A stretch of 64,000 nt of DNA. Origin: Pleomorphomonas sp. NRK KF1. Lineage in GTDB: Bacteria; Pseudomonadota; Alphaproteobacteria; Rhizobiales; Pleomorphomonadaceae. Of the stretch, positions 30,145 to 38,904 are shown piece by piece (within the stretch, counting starts at the first letter, position 1; each line of letters starts with the position of its first letter). The notes under the pieces were generated by a model. That model did no database searches and was not told the DNA's origin. It was given only the letters and a program-made list of their open reading frames with translations. A program made the position numbers and the translations under genes. The stretch covers positions 372,001 to 436,000 of the forward strand of contig NZ_JAMDLH010000002.1 in assembly GCF_023721755.1 (NCBI RefSeq). Reading direction: 5' to 3'.

Positions 30145-30158
30145 TTGATGTAGAACAA
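30145..30158. promoter_or_regulatory. FNR/NNR-type box
   Basis: TTGAT-GTAG-AACAA on the plus strand; on the minus strand TTGT-TCTACA-TCAA. This fits TTGAT-N4-ATCAA with one deviation and fits the TTG-N8-CAA pattern of Dnr/Nnr regulators. It lies between the nar operon and the divergent Crp/Fnr gene, 87 nt before the narK start. Confidence 0.65.
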
Positions 30159-30166
30159 CCATGGAC

Positions 30167-30180
30167 GTGATATACATCAC
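30167..30180. promoter_or_regulatory. Crp-type box, perfect inverted repeat
   Basis: GTGAT-ATAC-ATCAC, a perfect 5+5 inverted repeat whose half-site GTGAT is intermediate between CRP (TGTGA) and FNR (TTGAT). It lies 22 nt (centre to centre) from the FNR-like box, about two DNA turns, so both could be occupied on one face. It is close to the Crp/Fnr gene start (30225), suggesting autoregulation. Confidence 0.6.
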
Positions 30181-30224
30181 ATACAGTCGCGATGGCCGTC
30201 AACCTTTAGGACTAGAGGACCGGA

Positions 30225-30950
30225 ATGGATAGTTCGTCGCCTGCCGTCATGACACCCGAGGAACTGCCCATCCTGCGGGGCCTGACCGACAGCCATCGCA
30301 GCCAGATCATGGAAAACACCATGCTCCATACGGTACCGGCCGGCACCATGCTGTTCGAGCAGGGCGACATGCCGAATTTTCAGATCGTGGTGATGTCGGG
30401 TTCGGCGCAGCTTTTCGGACGCTCGACCAGCGGGCGCGAGGTGCTGGTCGAGGTCGTCTCACCACCCGATCTGATCATTCCGGCCGCCGTGGTCACCGGT
30501 GCGCCCTACTTGATGCGCGCCCGGGTGCCAGAGCCTTCGACCTTCCTGCTCATTCAGGCGCGCACCTTCCGCGATCTGGTCGCGTCCGATTTGGCACTGG
30601 CAAACTCGGTGATCGGCAGCTTGTCCACCCAGTTTCGCCGCATGGTAAGGCAGATCAAGAACCTCAAGCTGCGCTCGGCCGTCCAGCGTATCGGCTGCTA
30701 CCTGCTGACATTGTCGAAACGGCAGGGAACGCCGGAAAAGGCCATCCTCCCCTATGAGAAGAACCTCATCGCCTCGGAGCTCGGCATCACCCGCGAGTCC
30801 TTCTCGCGCGGTCTTGCGAGCCTCGAGATGCATGGTGTCCGCATCGACGGCCAGACTATCTGGATCGACGATGCGGAGCGATTAGCGAAAGAGTGTGTCC
30901 CCGACCCGCTGATCGATGATCGCGAACTCGGATTTGGACAGAGGGAGTAA
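30225..30950 (+). CDS. Crp/Fnr-family transcriptional regulator, nar-linked
   Basis: 241 aa. N-terminal cyclic-nucleotide-binding fold (TVPAGTMLFEQGDMPNFQIVVMSGSAQLF) and C-terminal winged helix with recognition helix SELGITRESFSRGLASLE. The Glu...Ser-Arg arrangement in that helix is the FNR/DNR kind that reads TTGAT. There is no N-terminal cysteine cluster, so it is not an oxygen-sensing [4Fe-4S] FNR; a haem/NO-sensing Dnr-type or nitrate-responsive role fits better. GAGGA precedes ATG 30225. Divergent from narK, with two matching boxes in between. Confidence 0.9.
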   Translation: MDSSSPAVMTPEELPILRGLTDSHRSQIMENTMLHTVPAGTMLFEQGDMPNFQIVVMSGSAQLFGRSTSGREVLVEVVSPPDLIIPAAVVTGAPYLMRARVPEPSTFLLIQARTFRDLVASDLALANSVIGSLSTQFRRMVRQIKNLKLRSAVQRIGCYLLTLSKRQGTPEKAILPYEKNLIASELGITRESFSRGLASLEMHGVRIDGQTIWIDDAERLAKECVPDPLIDDRELGFGQRE

Positions 30951-31226
30951 GCGGCCCTCGCATAGGAAGGACTTTGATAGAAACTGGGGTTTGCGGCCAT
31001 GAACAAACGCCAGCGGCACCGACTATCGTAGATTCAAAGCGGCGATGATTGCGGGGACTCATAGTTCGTTTTTGGTTGTTCGGGTGTGCGCTGCTCGCAA
31101 CTTGCGACACACCGATCTGTTGCTTGCGGTGAGGGATCTGGATTGTCTTTCTCTTTGTTTGGATGACGAGCAGAACATCGAACCTGCATTTCACCAAGGA
31201 GAGCTGCGAGACAATTTCGGCAACGC
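30951..31226. other. Intergenic region between Crp/Fnr and TetR genes (convergent)
   Basis: 276 bp. Visibly richer in A/T (for example near 31065-31080 and 31141-31165) than its surroundings. It holds the second copy of the 47-nt repeat (31093-31139). A plus-strand reading from 31045 runs on into the antisense of the TetR gene and has no ribosome-binding site, so it is not called. No clear terminator seen. Confidence 0.5.
31093..31139. repeat. Diverged 47-nt intergenic repeat, copy 2
   Basis: Seven mismatches to 17005-17051 over 47 nt, same orientation. Arms GCAAC...GTTGC could form a weak stem (31098-31122). Like copy 1, it lies between the 3' ends of convergent genes. Confidence 0.6.
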
Positions 31227-31913
31227 TCATCCTTGCCCGCAGCGGGCCAGCGACACAGCCGCGCCGTCGAGGATCAGGTCGAGCTTGCGGTGCCACCAGG
31301 TCCTCGGCGAGCCGGTCAGGGCACCGGCCATCAGGCTGCCGAACTCGGCCCAATCGGCGTGGGCGGCGAACTCCGATTCCAGCGCATGCCGCATCCTGTC
31401 GGCCACCACGGGGCCATCAGGCGTCGGTGCCGTCAGGCGGCGCCAGCCGACGGCGGAATCGACGGTCATATCCATGACGCTGTCAACCGCCAGCACGGCG
31501 TCGGAAGCGGAAAAGCCGGCCGTGCGCAGCTCGCCGCAGATGGCTACGAAGGCGCGGATGACCGACGGTGGCATGGCATCCAGCGTGCGGATCGTCTCGG
31601 CTACGCCCGGATTGGCCTCGTAGACATCCCAGACCGCCTCGGCGACGCGGGTAAGGTAGGCTCGCCAGTCCTCCCCCTCGTTGCAACGCCAGGAAATGCC
31701 GGCGAGCGCCTCGTCGACGGCCGCCGTCATCAGATCGTCGCGGCTGCGGACGTGTCGATAGAGCGAGGAGTGATCGACACCGAGCTCCCGGCCGATCAGC
31801 ACCAGCGTCGCCTTGTCGAGGCCGATGCGCAGCGCGGCCTCGGCGATGGTCGCCCGGCTGACGCGGGGCGGGCGTCCGGCGCCGCGCCGGCCGGAGGGGC
31901 TGTTGTCCGACAT
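31227..31913 (-). CDS. TetR-family transcriptional regulator
   Basis: 228 aa from ATG 31913, with GGGGAG immediately upstream. HTH near residues 20-65: SRATIAEAALRIGLDKATLVLIGRELGVDHSSLYRHVRSRDDLM, where the LYRHVRSRDDL block is diagnostic. The C-terminal ligand domain is of the helical TetR type. It lies 64 nt downstream of two ABC half-transporter genes on the same strand, so it is probably the last gene of that operon. The palindrome at 35698-35720 ahead of the first ABC gene is the best candidate operator. Ligand unknown. Confidence 0.9.
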   Translation of the reverse strand: MSDNSPSGRRGAGRPPRVSRATIAEAALRIGLDKATLVLIGRELGVDHSSLYRHVRSRDDLMTAAVDEALAGISWRCNEGEDWRAYLTRVAEAVWDVYEANPGVAETIRTLDAMPPSVIRAFVAICGELRTAGFSASDAVLAVDSVMDMTVDSAVGWRRLTAPTPDGPVVADRMRHALESEFAAHADWAEFGSLMAGALTGSPRTWWHRKLDLILDGAAVSLARCGQG

Positions 31914-31977
31914 GGGCTCCCCGAGCGGATGATGAACGACAGCACCGTTCGGCCACCGGGCGCGCTTCGTCAAGCGA

Positions 31978-33777
31978 TCACTTGATGCGCCAGCCCGCCG
32001 CACGGCTGCGCGTCTGCCAGAGCCGGTGGTAGAGCCCCTCGCCTTCGAGCAGTTGATCATGGCTGCCTCGCTCGACGATGCGACCGCCGTCGAGCACCAG
32101 GATCTGGTCGGCGGCGCGGATGGTCGAAAGCTTGTGGGCGACGACCACCAACGTCTTCTCGGCGACGAGGCGGGCCAGCGCCTTCTGGATGGCCAGTTCG
32201 TTCGTCGGGTCGATCGCCGCCGTCGCCTCGTCGAGCAACACGATCGGCGCGTCCTTCAGGATGGCCCGGGCAATGGAGATCCGCTGGCGTTCGCCGCCGG
32301 ACAGCGTCGCGCCACCCTCGCCGACGCGCGTCTCGTAGCCGTCCGGCAGGGCGGCGATGAACTCGTGCGCCTGGGCGGCGCGGGCAGCGGCCTCGACCTC
32401 GGCGCGCGATGCGCCGGAGCGGCCGAAAGCGATGTTGTCGAAGATGGTGCCGGCAAACAGGTAGACATCCTGGAACACCACGGTGATCAGCGAGGCCAGC
32501 CTCTCTTCCGATATGGTCCGGATGTCGGCGCCGCCGATGGAGATCGACCCGCCCGACACGTCCCAGAAGCGGGCGACCAGGTTGAGGATGGTGCTCTTGC
32601 CCGAACCGGAGGGGCCGACGATCGCCGTCATCGATCGTTCGGGAACCTCGAAGCCGACGGACGACAGCACCGGCCGGTCCGCCCGATAGGAGAAGTCGAC
32701 GGCGTCGAACCTGAGGGCGAAGCCCTGCGGTTCCGCCGGCCGGGCCGCCACCGGCAACGGCCTGGCGGTCAGGATGCGGTCCATGCGCGTCAGCGAGGCG
32801 TCGGCCATGCGGACCAGCTCCATCACCTGGCTGAGCCCCAGCAGCGGCGAGTAGACGGCGAACACCAGCACCAGCGCGGCGATCAGCGTCGCCATGTCGA
32901 TGGCGCCCGCGCCATGCCGGAGGCCGGAGACCACCAGCACGATGGGAACGCCGGCCATGACGGTGGCGCCGAACAGCGCCATCGGCACGGACAGGCGCGC
33001 CACCATGCGGATGGAGAGATCGCGGAACGCCTCCAGCGCGGCGCGGAAACTCTCCTCGCCCTTGGCGAGGCGGTTGAAGGCGCGGATGGTGGCGATGCCC
33101 TGCACGAACTCGATCATGCGGGCGCCGGCCGCCGCTTGCAGATCCTGCCGAACGACGCCGAGGCGGGCGAGCCGGCGGCTCGACCACATGAACACCGGCA
33201 GCGCCGCCGCCATCGACGCCAGCATGGCCAGCCCGACCGCCCAGTCGCGGCTGAGGAACCAGAGGACGGCGACGATCGGCAGAGCGAAGGCCTGGGCGAT
33301 GCGCCCGAGCGCGTCGGACAGGAAGGTCTCCAGCATCTGCATGTCGGAGGTGAGCGCCGTCACCGTGTCGCCGCGATGGCGCGACAGGTGGAAACCCATC
33401 GGCAGCCGGCGCAGGTGGTCGAGGATGGAGAGGCGGAGATCGCCGGCCAGCTCGAAGCTGGCAAGCCAGCTGTCGCGCGCGGCGAGATAGCCGAACAGCA
33501 GTTGCCCGCAGAGCGAGGCCGCCATCAGGGCGGTCAGTTGCCAAGCCCAGCCGACATCCATCGTCCGACCCTCGGCAAGGCCGGTCACCGTCCAGACGAC
33601 GCCGCCGAAGGCGAGGCCGAGACAGATCGATTGCAGGAAGCGGAAGGCGACGCCGCGCGCCACCTTGCCGCGCAACGGGCCGGCCAGCCGCCAGACGCGC
33701 AGGAGGCTGGCAAGGTCGGAATGAACGTCGGCATCGGCGGCCTCGCCGACCGGAACGAGAGGATCGATGGCGGTCAT
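31978..33777 (-). CDS. ABC half-transporter, permease-ATPase fusion (YbtQ/IrtB-like)
   Basis: 599 aa from ATG 33777, which overlaps the stop of the preceding half-transporter. Six membrane helices (residues about 35-330) then an ATPase: Walker A GPSGSGKST, Q-loop VVFQDVYLF, signature LSGGERQR, Walker B IVLLDEATAAIDPTNE, H-loop VVAHKLSTI. The fold is that of type IV ABC exporters, but siderophore importers YbtPQ and IrtAB use the same architecture. It forms a heterodimer with the 33774-35630 product. Transport direction and cargo cannot be decided from sequence. Confidence 0.88.
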   Translation of the reverse strand: MTAIDPLVPVGEAADADVHSDLASLLRVWRLAGPLRGKVARGVAFRFLQSICLGLAFGGVVWTVTGLAEGRTMDVGWAWQLTALMAASLCGQLLFGYLAARDSWLASFELAGDLRLSILDHLRRLPMGFHLSRHRGDTVTALTSDMQMLETFLSDALGRIAQAFALPIVAVLWFLSRDWAVGLAMLASMAAALPVFMWSSRRLARLGVVRQDLQAAAGARMIEFVQGIATIRAFNRLAKGEESFRAALEAFRDLSIRMVARLSVPMALFGATVMAGVPIVLVVSGLRHGAGAIDMATLIAALVLVFAVYSPLLGLSQVMELVRMADASLTRMDRILTARPLPVAARPAEPQGFALRFDAVDFSYRADRPVLSSVGFEVPERSMTAIVGPSGSGKSTILNLVARFWDVSGGSISIGGADIRTISEERLASLITVVFQDVYLFAGTIFDNIAFGRSGASRAEVEAAARAAQAHEFIAALPDGYETRVGEGGATLSGGERQRISIARAILKDAPIVLLDEATAAIDPTNELAIQKALARLVAEKTLVVVAHKLSTIRAADQILVLDGGRIVERGSHDQLLEGEGLYHRLWQTRSRAAGWRIK

Positions 33778-35630
33778 GACGGGCGCTCCTCGCTGGCGAT
33801 CTGACCGGAGACGCCGGCCGGTTTGAGAACGACGTCGCGCGCTTCGGTGTAGTCGCGCCACAGCCGGGCATAGAGGCTGCCCTTCGCCACGAGGTCGTCG
33901 TGGCGGCCGGCTTCGGCGATGCGTCCGCCGTCGACGACCAGGATCTGGTCGGCGGACATGATGGTGTGGAGGCGATGGGCGACGACCAGCAGCGTCCGTC
34001 CCGCCGTAAGTTCGCCGATGGCCTCCTGGATGGCGGCCTCGTTGTCCGGGTCGGCGAAGGCGGTCGCCTCGTCCAGCACGATGACCGGGGCGTCCTTCAG
34101 GATGGCCCGGGCAATGGCGATGCGCTGGCGCTCGCCGCCGGAGAGCAGTTGCCCCCGGTCGCCGAGGCGGGTGGCGTAGCCGTCGGGAAAGGCCATGATG
34201 AAGTCGTGCGCCCTGGCGGCGCGGGCCGCCGCCTCCACCTCGGCGTCGCTGGCCTTGGGATTGCCGAAGCGGATGTTGGCGGCGATGGTGTCGGAAAACA
34301 GGAAGCTGTCCTGGAAGACGAAGGCCACCATGTCCATTAGCTGCGACAGGCCGATTTCCCGCAGATCGACGCCGCCGAGCGTGACGCGACCCGAGCGCGG
34401 ATCCCAGAAGCGGGCAACGAGGCTCGCCACCGTGCTCTTGCCGGCGCCGGACGGGCCGACCAGCGCGGTGACCGAACCGGCCGGTGCAGTGAAGCTGACT
34501 CGGTGCAGCACCTCTTCCTTGCCGTAGCCGAAGGACACCTCGTCGAAGACGACATCGTGCGAGGCCAGCGCCACCGTGCGGCCGCTGTCGGCCTGCGGCT
34601 CGGCGGCCAGCGCCTCGGCGATGCGCGTCGAGCCCATGGAAATGTGGGCCAGCGTGTGGAACTGGTTGAACAGCTTCATCAGCGGCTGGCTGTAGTTGGC
34701 GCCCAGGATGACGAACAGGACGAGCGTCGCGAGGTCGAGCGAGCCCGCGGCCATCAGGAAGGCGCCGACAGGCAGGATAACCACCACGTTGGTGAGCACC
34801 AGCGCGTAGAAGGTGCCGCCGAGCGGCAGGTAGTCTTCGGCCCAGGCCGTTTCCACCTCCGCGTAGGCCCGCACGGCGCGGGCAGTCTCGGCGAAGCTCT
34901 CGCCGGTCCGGTTGAAGATCTTGACCACGGCCATGCCGGCCAGGAACTCGACGACCGAGGCGTTCATGCGGGCACCGGCGCGCTGGTAGTCGGCCGCCCG
35001 GCGGGCGCCGCGCGCCATGCCGGTGGAGATCAGCACGAAGGCCACCGGCGTCACCGCCACCGTGGCCAGCGCCATGCGCCAGTCGACGAGGAACAGCCAG
35101 ACCGACACCGCGACCCATGTGGCGAGCGCGCTGACCCCTTCGGGGATGCCATGGGCGAAGATGAGCTCCATGCTCTCGGGTTCGTCGATGATCAGCTTCT
35201 TGGCGTCGCCGCTCTTGCGGTCGGCGAACCAACCGATCGGCAACCGCGCCAGATGGCGGGCCAAGGCGAGGCGCAGGCGGCAGAGCACGTCGAAGGCGAC
35301 GACATGCGACAGGCCAACCGCCAGCCCCATCAGCCCGTAGCCGACGACCACCGCGAGAAGGGCGAGACCGGCCGCACCCGCGAGATAGGCCGGGCCGAGC
35401 GTGCCGGACAGCGCCGCCGTGACCACCTTGTAGACCACGACGACCGGCGCCAGCTCGCAGGCGACGGCGGCGGTGGCGAGAAGAATCGCGCCGCCCATGG
35501 CGAGCCTCGACCCCGGCAGGAAGCGGCCGAGCAGCTTCAGGCTGGCAAGATAGTCGGGGCCGCCGGTCTCTGTCCTTTTGCCCTCGCCCGCGCCGTCCAG
35601 CTCCGTCCCCTCGACGGATATGTCCGCCAT
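33774..35630 (-). CDS. ABC half-transporter, permease-ATPase fusion (YbtP/IrtA-like)
   Basis: 618 aa from ATG 35630 (GGAGG at 8 nt); an in-frame ATG at 35648 lacks a site. Residues about 30-330 are six membrane helices; the ATPase has Walker A GPSGAGKST, signature LSGGERQR and Walker B VIVLDEATAFADPDNE. The DEATAFADP form, instead of DEATSALD, is typical of the YbtP/IrtA siderophore group. It has no IrtA-type N-terminal siderophore-interacting domain. Neighbouring cobalamin-type import genes make metal-chelate traffic likely. First gene of the operon ending with the TetR gene. Confidence 0.88.
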   Translation of the reverse strand: MADISVEGTELDGAGEGKRTETGGPDYLASLKLLGRFLPGSRLAMGGAILLATAAVACELAPVVVVYKVVTAALSGTLGPAYLAGAAGLALLAVVVGYGLMGLAVGLSHVVAFDVLCRLRLALARHLARLPIGWFADRKSGDAKKLIIDEPESMELIFAHGIPEGVSALATWVAVSVWLFLVDWRMALATVAVTPVAFVLISTGMARGARRAADYQRAGARMNASVVEFLAGMAVVKIFNRTGESFAETARAVRAYAEVETAWAEDYLPLGGTFYALVLTNVVVILPVGAFLMAAGSLDLATLVLFVILGANYSQPLMKLFNQFHTLAHISMGSTRIAEALAAEPQADSGRTVALASHDVVFDEVSFGYGKEEVLHRVSFTAPAGSVTALVGPSGAGKSTVASLVARFWDPRSGRVTLGGVDLREIGLSQLMDMVAFVFQDSFLFSDTIAANIRFGNPKASDAEVEAAARAARAHDFIMAFPDGYATRLGDRGQLLSGGERQRIAIARAILKDAPVIVLDEATAFADPDNEAAIQEAIGELTAGRTLLVVAHRLHTIMSADQILVVDGGRIAEAGRHDDLVAKGSLYARLWRDYTEARDVVLKPAGVSGQIASEERPS

Positions 35631-35697
35631 GTCGACATCCTCCAGCATCGACCGCCAGACAGGCGGTCACGGGGCGACGCTATTCGGTGTGACAATC

Positions 35698-35720
35698 ATT
35701 AGCAACACTATGTTGCTAAT
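35698..35720. promoter_or_regulatory. Perfect 9+9 palindrome, probable TetR operator
   Basis: ATTAGCAAC, a 5-nt spacer (ACTAT), then GTTGCTAAT: 9-bp perfect arms, 68 nt before the first ABC half-transporter gene. Odd spacing and length match TetR-family operators. The TetR gene at the end of this operon is the natural candidate binder. Confidence 0.65.
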
Positions 35721-35841
35721 TGCGTATTCATACGGTCGGCCCGCCCCGCCCCAACCTCGGTCGACTGGAAAGAGTGGGTCATGGGTCGTGAGGGCATGTT
35801 CCGTCACGCCCCTTGGACCTGGCTTCCGTGGTGACCCGCGA

Positions 35842-36927
35842 TCAGCGCGCCAGTCCCTGCCGCCGCCGGTGCGTCATCAGCCCGATGAAGAACAGGCCAC
35901 CAACAACACCTGTGACGATGCCGATCGGCATGTCCTCGGGGGCGGCGACGATGCGGGCGAAGGCGTCGGCCAGCACTAGGAAGATGGCGCCGATCATCGC
36001 CGCCACCGGCACCAGGCGACGGACGCTGCCGCCCACCAGCATGCGCCCCACGTGCGGCACCATAAGCCCGACGAAACCTATGCAGCCGGAGAAGGCCACC
36101 ATGGTGCCGGTGATCAGGGCCGACACAACGAAGATCTCGACGCGAAAGCGCTCGACGGCGATGCCGAGCGAGGCGGCGGTTTCGTCGCCGACGGTGAGCG
36201 CCGTCAGTTCCGCTCCACGGCCAAGCAACCAGACGCCACCGGCGGCAAGAACCCCGAGCGGGTAGACGAGATGGCGCCACTCGGCGAGGCCCAGCCCGCC
36301 GAGCATCCAGAAGATGACCGTGTGGCTCGCCCTGGGGTCGCCAAGGAAGATCAGGAGGTTGGCGGCTGCCATCACCACGAAGGATACCGACACGCCCGAC
36401 AGCACCATCCGGTCGGCCCCGCCCGCGCCGGCAACCCGCGTCACCACGATCACCAGGGCCGTCGCCGCCATGGCGCCGACGAAGGCGAACAGCGGCAGCG
36501 TCAAGAGGCCGAAGATCAGCCCGACATGCAGCAGCGCCAGAATGGCACCGAAACTGGCCCCCGAGGAGACGCCGAGAAGATGCGGATCGGCGAGCGGATT
36601 GCGCGTCACGGCCTGCAGCGCCGTACCGACGAGGGCGAGTCCGGCGCCGACCATGGCGGCCAGCATCACGCGGGGAAAGCGGATGTCCCAGACGATCGAG
36701 GCCCGGCCAGGACTCCAGTCGGCCGCGACCGCACCCGGCCAGAGGTGATCGAGGGCGACGCCGGCCACCACGTTGAGCGGAATCGGCGTCGAGCCGACGC
36801 TGACCGCCCAGCAGACGGCCAGCGCCAACAGCGGCAGGCCGATGCCGAGGCTGGCCGGCATGGCCAGCCGGCCGAGCCAGCCGGCCCGCACCGGCGCTGT
36901 CGCGATGGGAGGATCGAGCGTCGTCAT
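35842..36927 (-). CDS. btuC: FecCD/BtuC-type ABC transporter permease
   Basis: 361 aa from ATG 36927 (AAAGG at 6 nt); the frame stays open to 37062. About ten hydrophobic segments. FecCD motifs: IRFPRVMLAAMVGAGLALVGTALQAVTRNPLADPHLLGVSSGA, and GCIGFVGLMVPHVGRML. Family imports cobalamin, haem or ferric siderophores. The upstream cobalamin riboswitch of this operon points to cobalamin or a corrinoid, hence the tentative symbol. Third gene of ATPase / binding protein / permease. Confidence 0.85.
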   Translation of the reverse strand: MTTLDPPIATAPVRAGWLGRLAMPASLGIGLPLLALAVCWAVSVGSTPIPLNVVAGVALDHLWPGAVAADWSPGRASIVWDIRFPRVMLAAMVGAGLALVGTALQAVTRNPLADPHLLGVSSGASFGAILALLHVGLIFGLLTLPLFAFVGAMAATALVIVVTRVAGAGGADRMVLSGVSVSFVVMAAANLLIFLGDPRASHTVIFWMLGGLGLAEWRHLVYPLGVLAAGGVWLLGRGAELTALTVGDETAASLGIAVERFRVEIFVVSALITGTMVAFSGCIGFVGLMVPHVGRMLVGGSVRRLVPVAAMIGAIFLVLADAFARIVAAPEDMPIGIVTGVVGGLFFIGLMTHRRRQGLAR

Positions 36928-36982
36928 GATAAACCTTTCTGCCACACGGCGGCGGTCACTGGGACCTTCCGCCGAACGGCAG

Positions 36983-37927
36983 TCACTTGGCGGCCGGGTG
37001 GAAGGCGGCGGCCAGCTTGGCCACGGCCTCGATGTTGCGCGGCCCGGGGGTCGCCTCGACATATTCCAGCACGACGAAGCGGTCGTTCTTCACGGCGGAC
37101 ATGTTGCGGAACGCCGCGTTGTCGAGCATGAACCGCCGCTTCTGCTCGGCGGTAACGTCGCCGTAGTTGACGATGACGATCACCTCGGGGTCGCGGTCGA
37201 CAACGGCCTCCCAGCCGACGGTGGTCCAGCTCGAGGAAACGTCGTCCATGACGTTCTTGCCGCCGGCCGCCTCGATCAGTGCCGTCGGCATGGCATAGCC
37301 GCCGGCCGTAAACAGCTTGCCGGTACCACTGTCGTAGACGAAAACGCGCGGCTTCTCCGCCTTCGGATCGATACCCGCCTCGATCTCTGCAAGACGCGCC
37401 TCGTAGCCGGCGATCAGTTTGTCGGCGCGGTCGGACACGCCGAAGATCTTGCCGAGGTTTTCGATGTCGTTGAAGAAGTCGGCGAAGGAGGACTTGTCCT
37501 TCTTCATGATGTGGATGCAGCTCTCTGTCAGCTCGTAGACCTTGATGCCGAGCGGCGCCAGCGTCTCCGGCGTCACCTCGCCGCCCACCTTCATGCCGTA
37601 GTTCCAGCCGGCGAAGTAGAAGTCGGCGTCGGCGCCGACCAGCACCTCCTTGGAGGGATACTTGGTGGAGAGCTCCGGCAGCTCGCCGATGCCCTCGCGT
37701 AGCGTGGCGTCGAGCGTCTTCCAGCCGGAGACGCCGGTATAGCCGACCATGCGGTCCTGCAGCTTGAGGGCCAGCATCATCTCGGTGAGATTGACGTCGT
37801 TGGAGACCGCCCGCTGCGGCGGCGCATCGAAGGTGACGTCGCGATCGCAGCTCCTGACGGCGACACCGGCCATCGCCGGCAGCGAGGCGAGAGCGAACAG
37901 GGCGAAAAGGGAAGCGGTCTTCAGCAT
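36983..37927 (-). CDS. BtuF/FepB-like periplasmic metal-chelate binding protein
   Basis: 314 aa. Signal peptide (MLKTASLFALFALASLPAMA), then a type III binding-protein fold with a long linking helix (SDRADKLIAGYEARLAEIEAGI). Motifs such as PQRAVSNDVNLTEMMLALKLQDRMVGYTG and KPRVFVYDSGTGKLFTAGG are typical of the family that feeds FecCD permeases. Overlaps the end of the ATPase gene by 7 nt. Ligand probably a corrinoid, from the riboswitch; a ferric chelate is the alternative. Confidence 0.87.
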   Translation of the reverse strand: MLKTASLFALFALASLPAMAGVAVRSCDRDVTFDAPPQRAVSNDVNLTEMMLALKLQDRMVGYTGVSGWKTLDATLREGIGELPELSTKYPSKEVLVGADADFYFAGWNYGMKVGGEVTPETLAPLGIKVYELTESCIHIMKKDKSSFADFFNDIENLGKIFGVSDRADKLIAGYEARLAEIEAGIDPKAEKPRVFVYDSGTGKLFTAGGYAMPTALIEAAGGKNVMDDVSSSWTTVGWEAVVDRDPEVIVIVNYGDVTAEQKRRFMLDNAAFRNMSAVKNDRFVVLEYVEATPGPRNIEAVAKLAAAFHPAAK

Positions 37928-38736
37928 GGGGGCTCTCCAGACAGGGAATGGATGGCCTTGGCGGGCAAGGCGAAGGAAAAGCGGGGAACGTCGCCGACGG
38001 CCGAAATCTCCGCCTCGACATCGAAGGCGGCGCGGATCAGTTCGGGGGTCAGGGCATCGGGGCGGAGGTGGGCGGCAAGACGGCCGGCCGACAGAACCAG
38101 CATTTCGTCGCCGAAGGCGGCGGCGAGATCGAGATCGTGCATGGTGGCGATGATGGTGATCGGCAGGGCACGCAGCAGCTCGACCAGTTCCAGGCGATGG
38201 CGGATATCCAGGTGATTGGTCGGCTCGTCGAGGATCAGGAGGTCGGGCTCCTGAACCAGCGCCCGGGCCAGCATCACCCGCTGCTTCTCGCCACCCGACA
38301 GCGTGGCAAAGGCGCGGTGTGCGAGATGGTCGACATCGAGGCGCGCCATGGTCCCGCCGACGATTTCGCCATCGGCAGCCTCCGAGGCGAACGCGGATCT
38401 GCGATGCGGCAGGCGGCCCAGTTCGACGATCTCGCGGGCCGTGAGGCCGAAGTCGACCGGCATCTCCTGCAGGACCGTCGCCACCTTGCAGGCAAAGGCG
38501 CGGCCGGACATCTGCCAGATGTCTGCGCCGTCGAGAAGGACGCGGCCGGCAGTCGGCCGATTGACGCGGTAGAGGCAGCGCAGAAGGCTCGACTTGCCGG
38601 CGCCGTTGCGCCCGACGATGACGAGGCGGCCGCCGCGCGACAGGCTAAAGCCGATGCCGTCGAGGATGGAGACGCCTCTCGCCGCCCAGGCAAGGTCGTG
38701 CACGGCCAAAATTGGCGTGGAATGGGTCATGGACAT
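37921..38736 (-). CDS. btuD: FecE/BtuD-type ABC transporter ATP-binding protein
   Basis: 271 aa. Walker A VGRNGAGKSSLLR, Q-loop VLQEMPVDFG, signature LSGGEKQRVMLARAL, Walker B LLILDEPTNHLD, H-loop IATMHDLDLA, as in FecE/BtuD/HmuV. ATG 38736 or 38730 could start it; neither has a strong ribosome-binding site, and the 5' leader contains the cobalamin riboswitch whose switching may control access. First gene of the import operon. Symbol is tentative and rests on the riboswitch. Confidence 0.87.
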   Translation of the reverse strand: MSMTHSTPILAVHDLAWAARGVSILDGIGFSLSRGGRLVIVGRNGAGKSSLLRCLYRVNRPTAGRVLLDGADIWQMSGRAFACKVATVLQEMPVDFGLTAREIVELGRLPHRRSAFASEAADGEIVGGTMARLDVDHLAHRAFATLSGGEKQRVMLARALVQEPDLLILDEPTNHLDIRHRLELVELLRALPITIIATMHDLDLAAAFGDEMLVLSAGRLAAHLRPDALTPELIRAAFDVEAEISAVGDVPRFSFALPAKAIHSLSGEPPC

Positions 38737-38904
38737 GGAGATCCGGCGCGCGCAGAGCGTCGCGTGAGGGAGAGATCTGGTGAGATCAGGCAGAGGGCCG
38801 GCCGGTCCGAAGATCGAGCGGCAAAGAGAGCGAGAAACCGGAGCGGCTCCGCAAAACGGGCGTGATCATCAACCAACCTCCACCGGCCCGCCGCCGGCTG
38901 GTGT

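Noticed and set aside
31045-31623. Plus-strand ORF starting in the Crp-TetR gap
   Set aside because: Two thirds are antisense to the TetR gene; no ribosome-binding site; contains the 47-nt repeat rather than conserved coding sequence.
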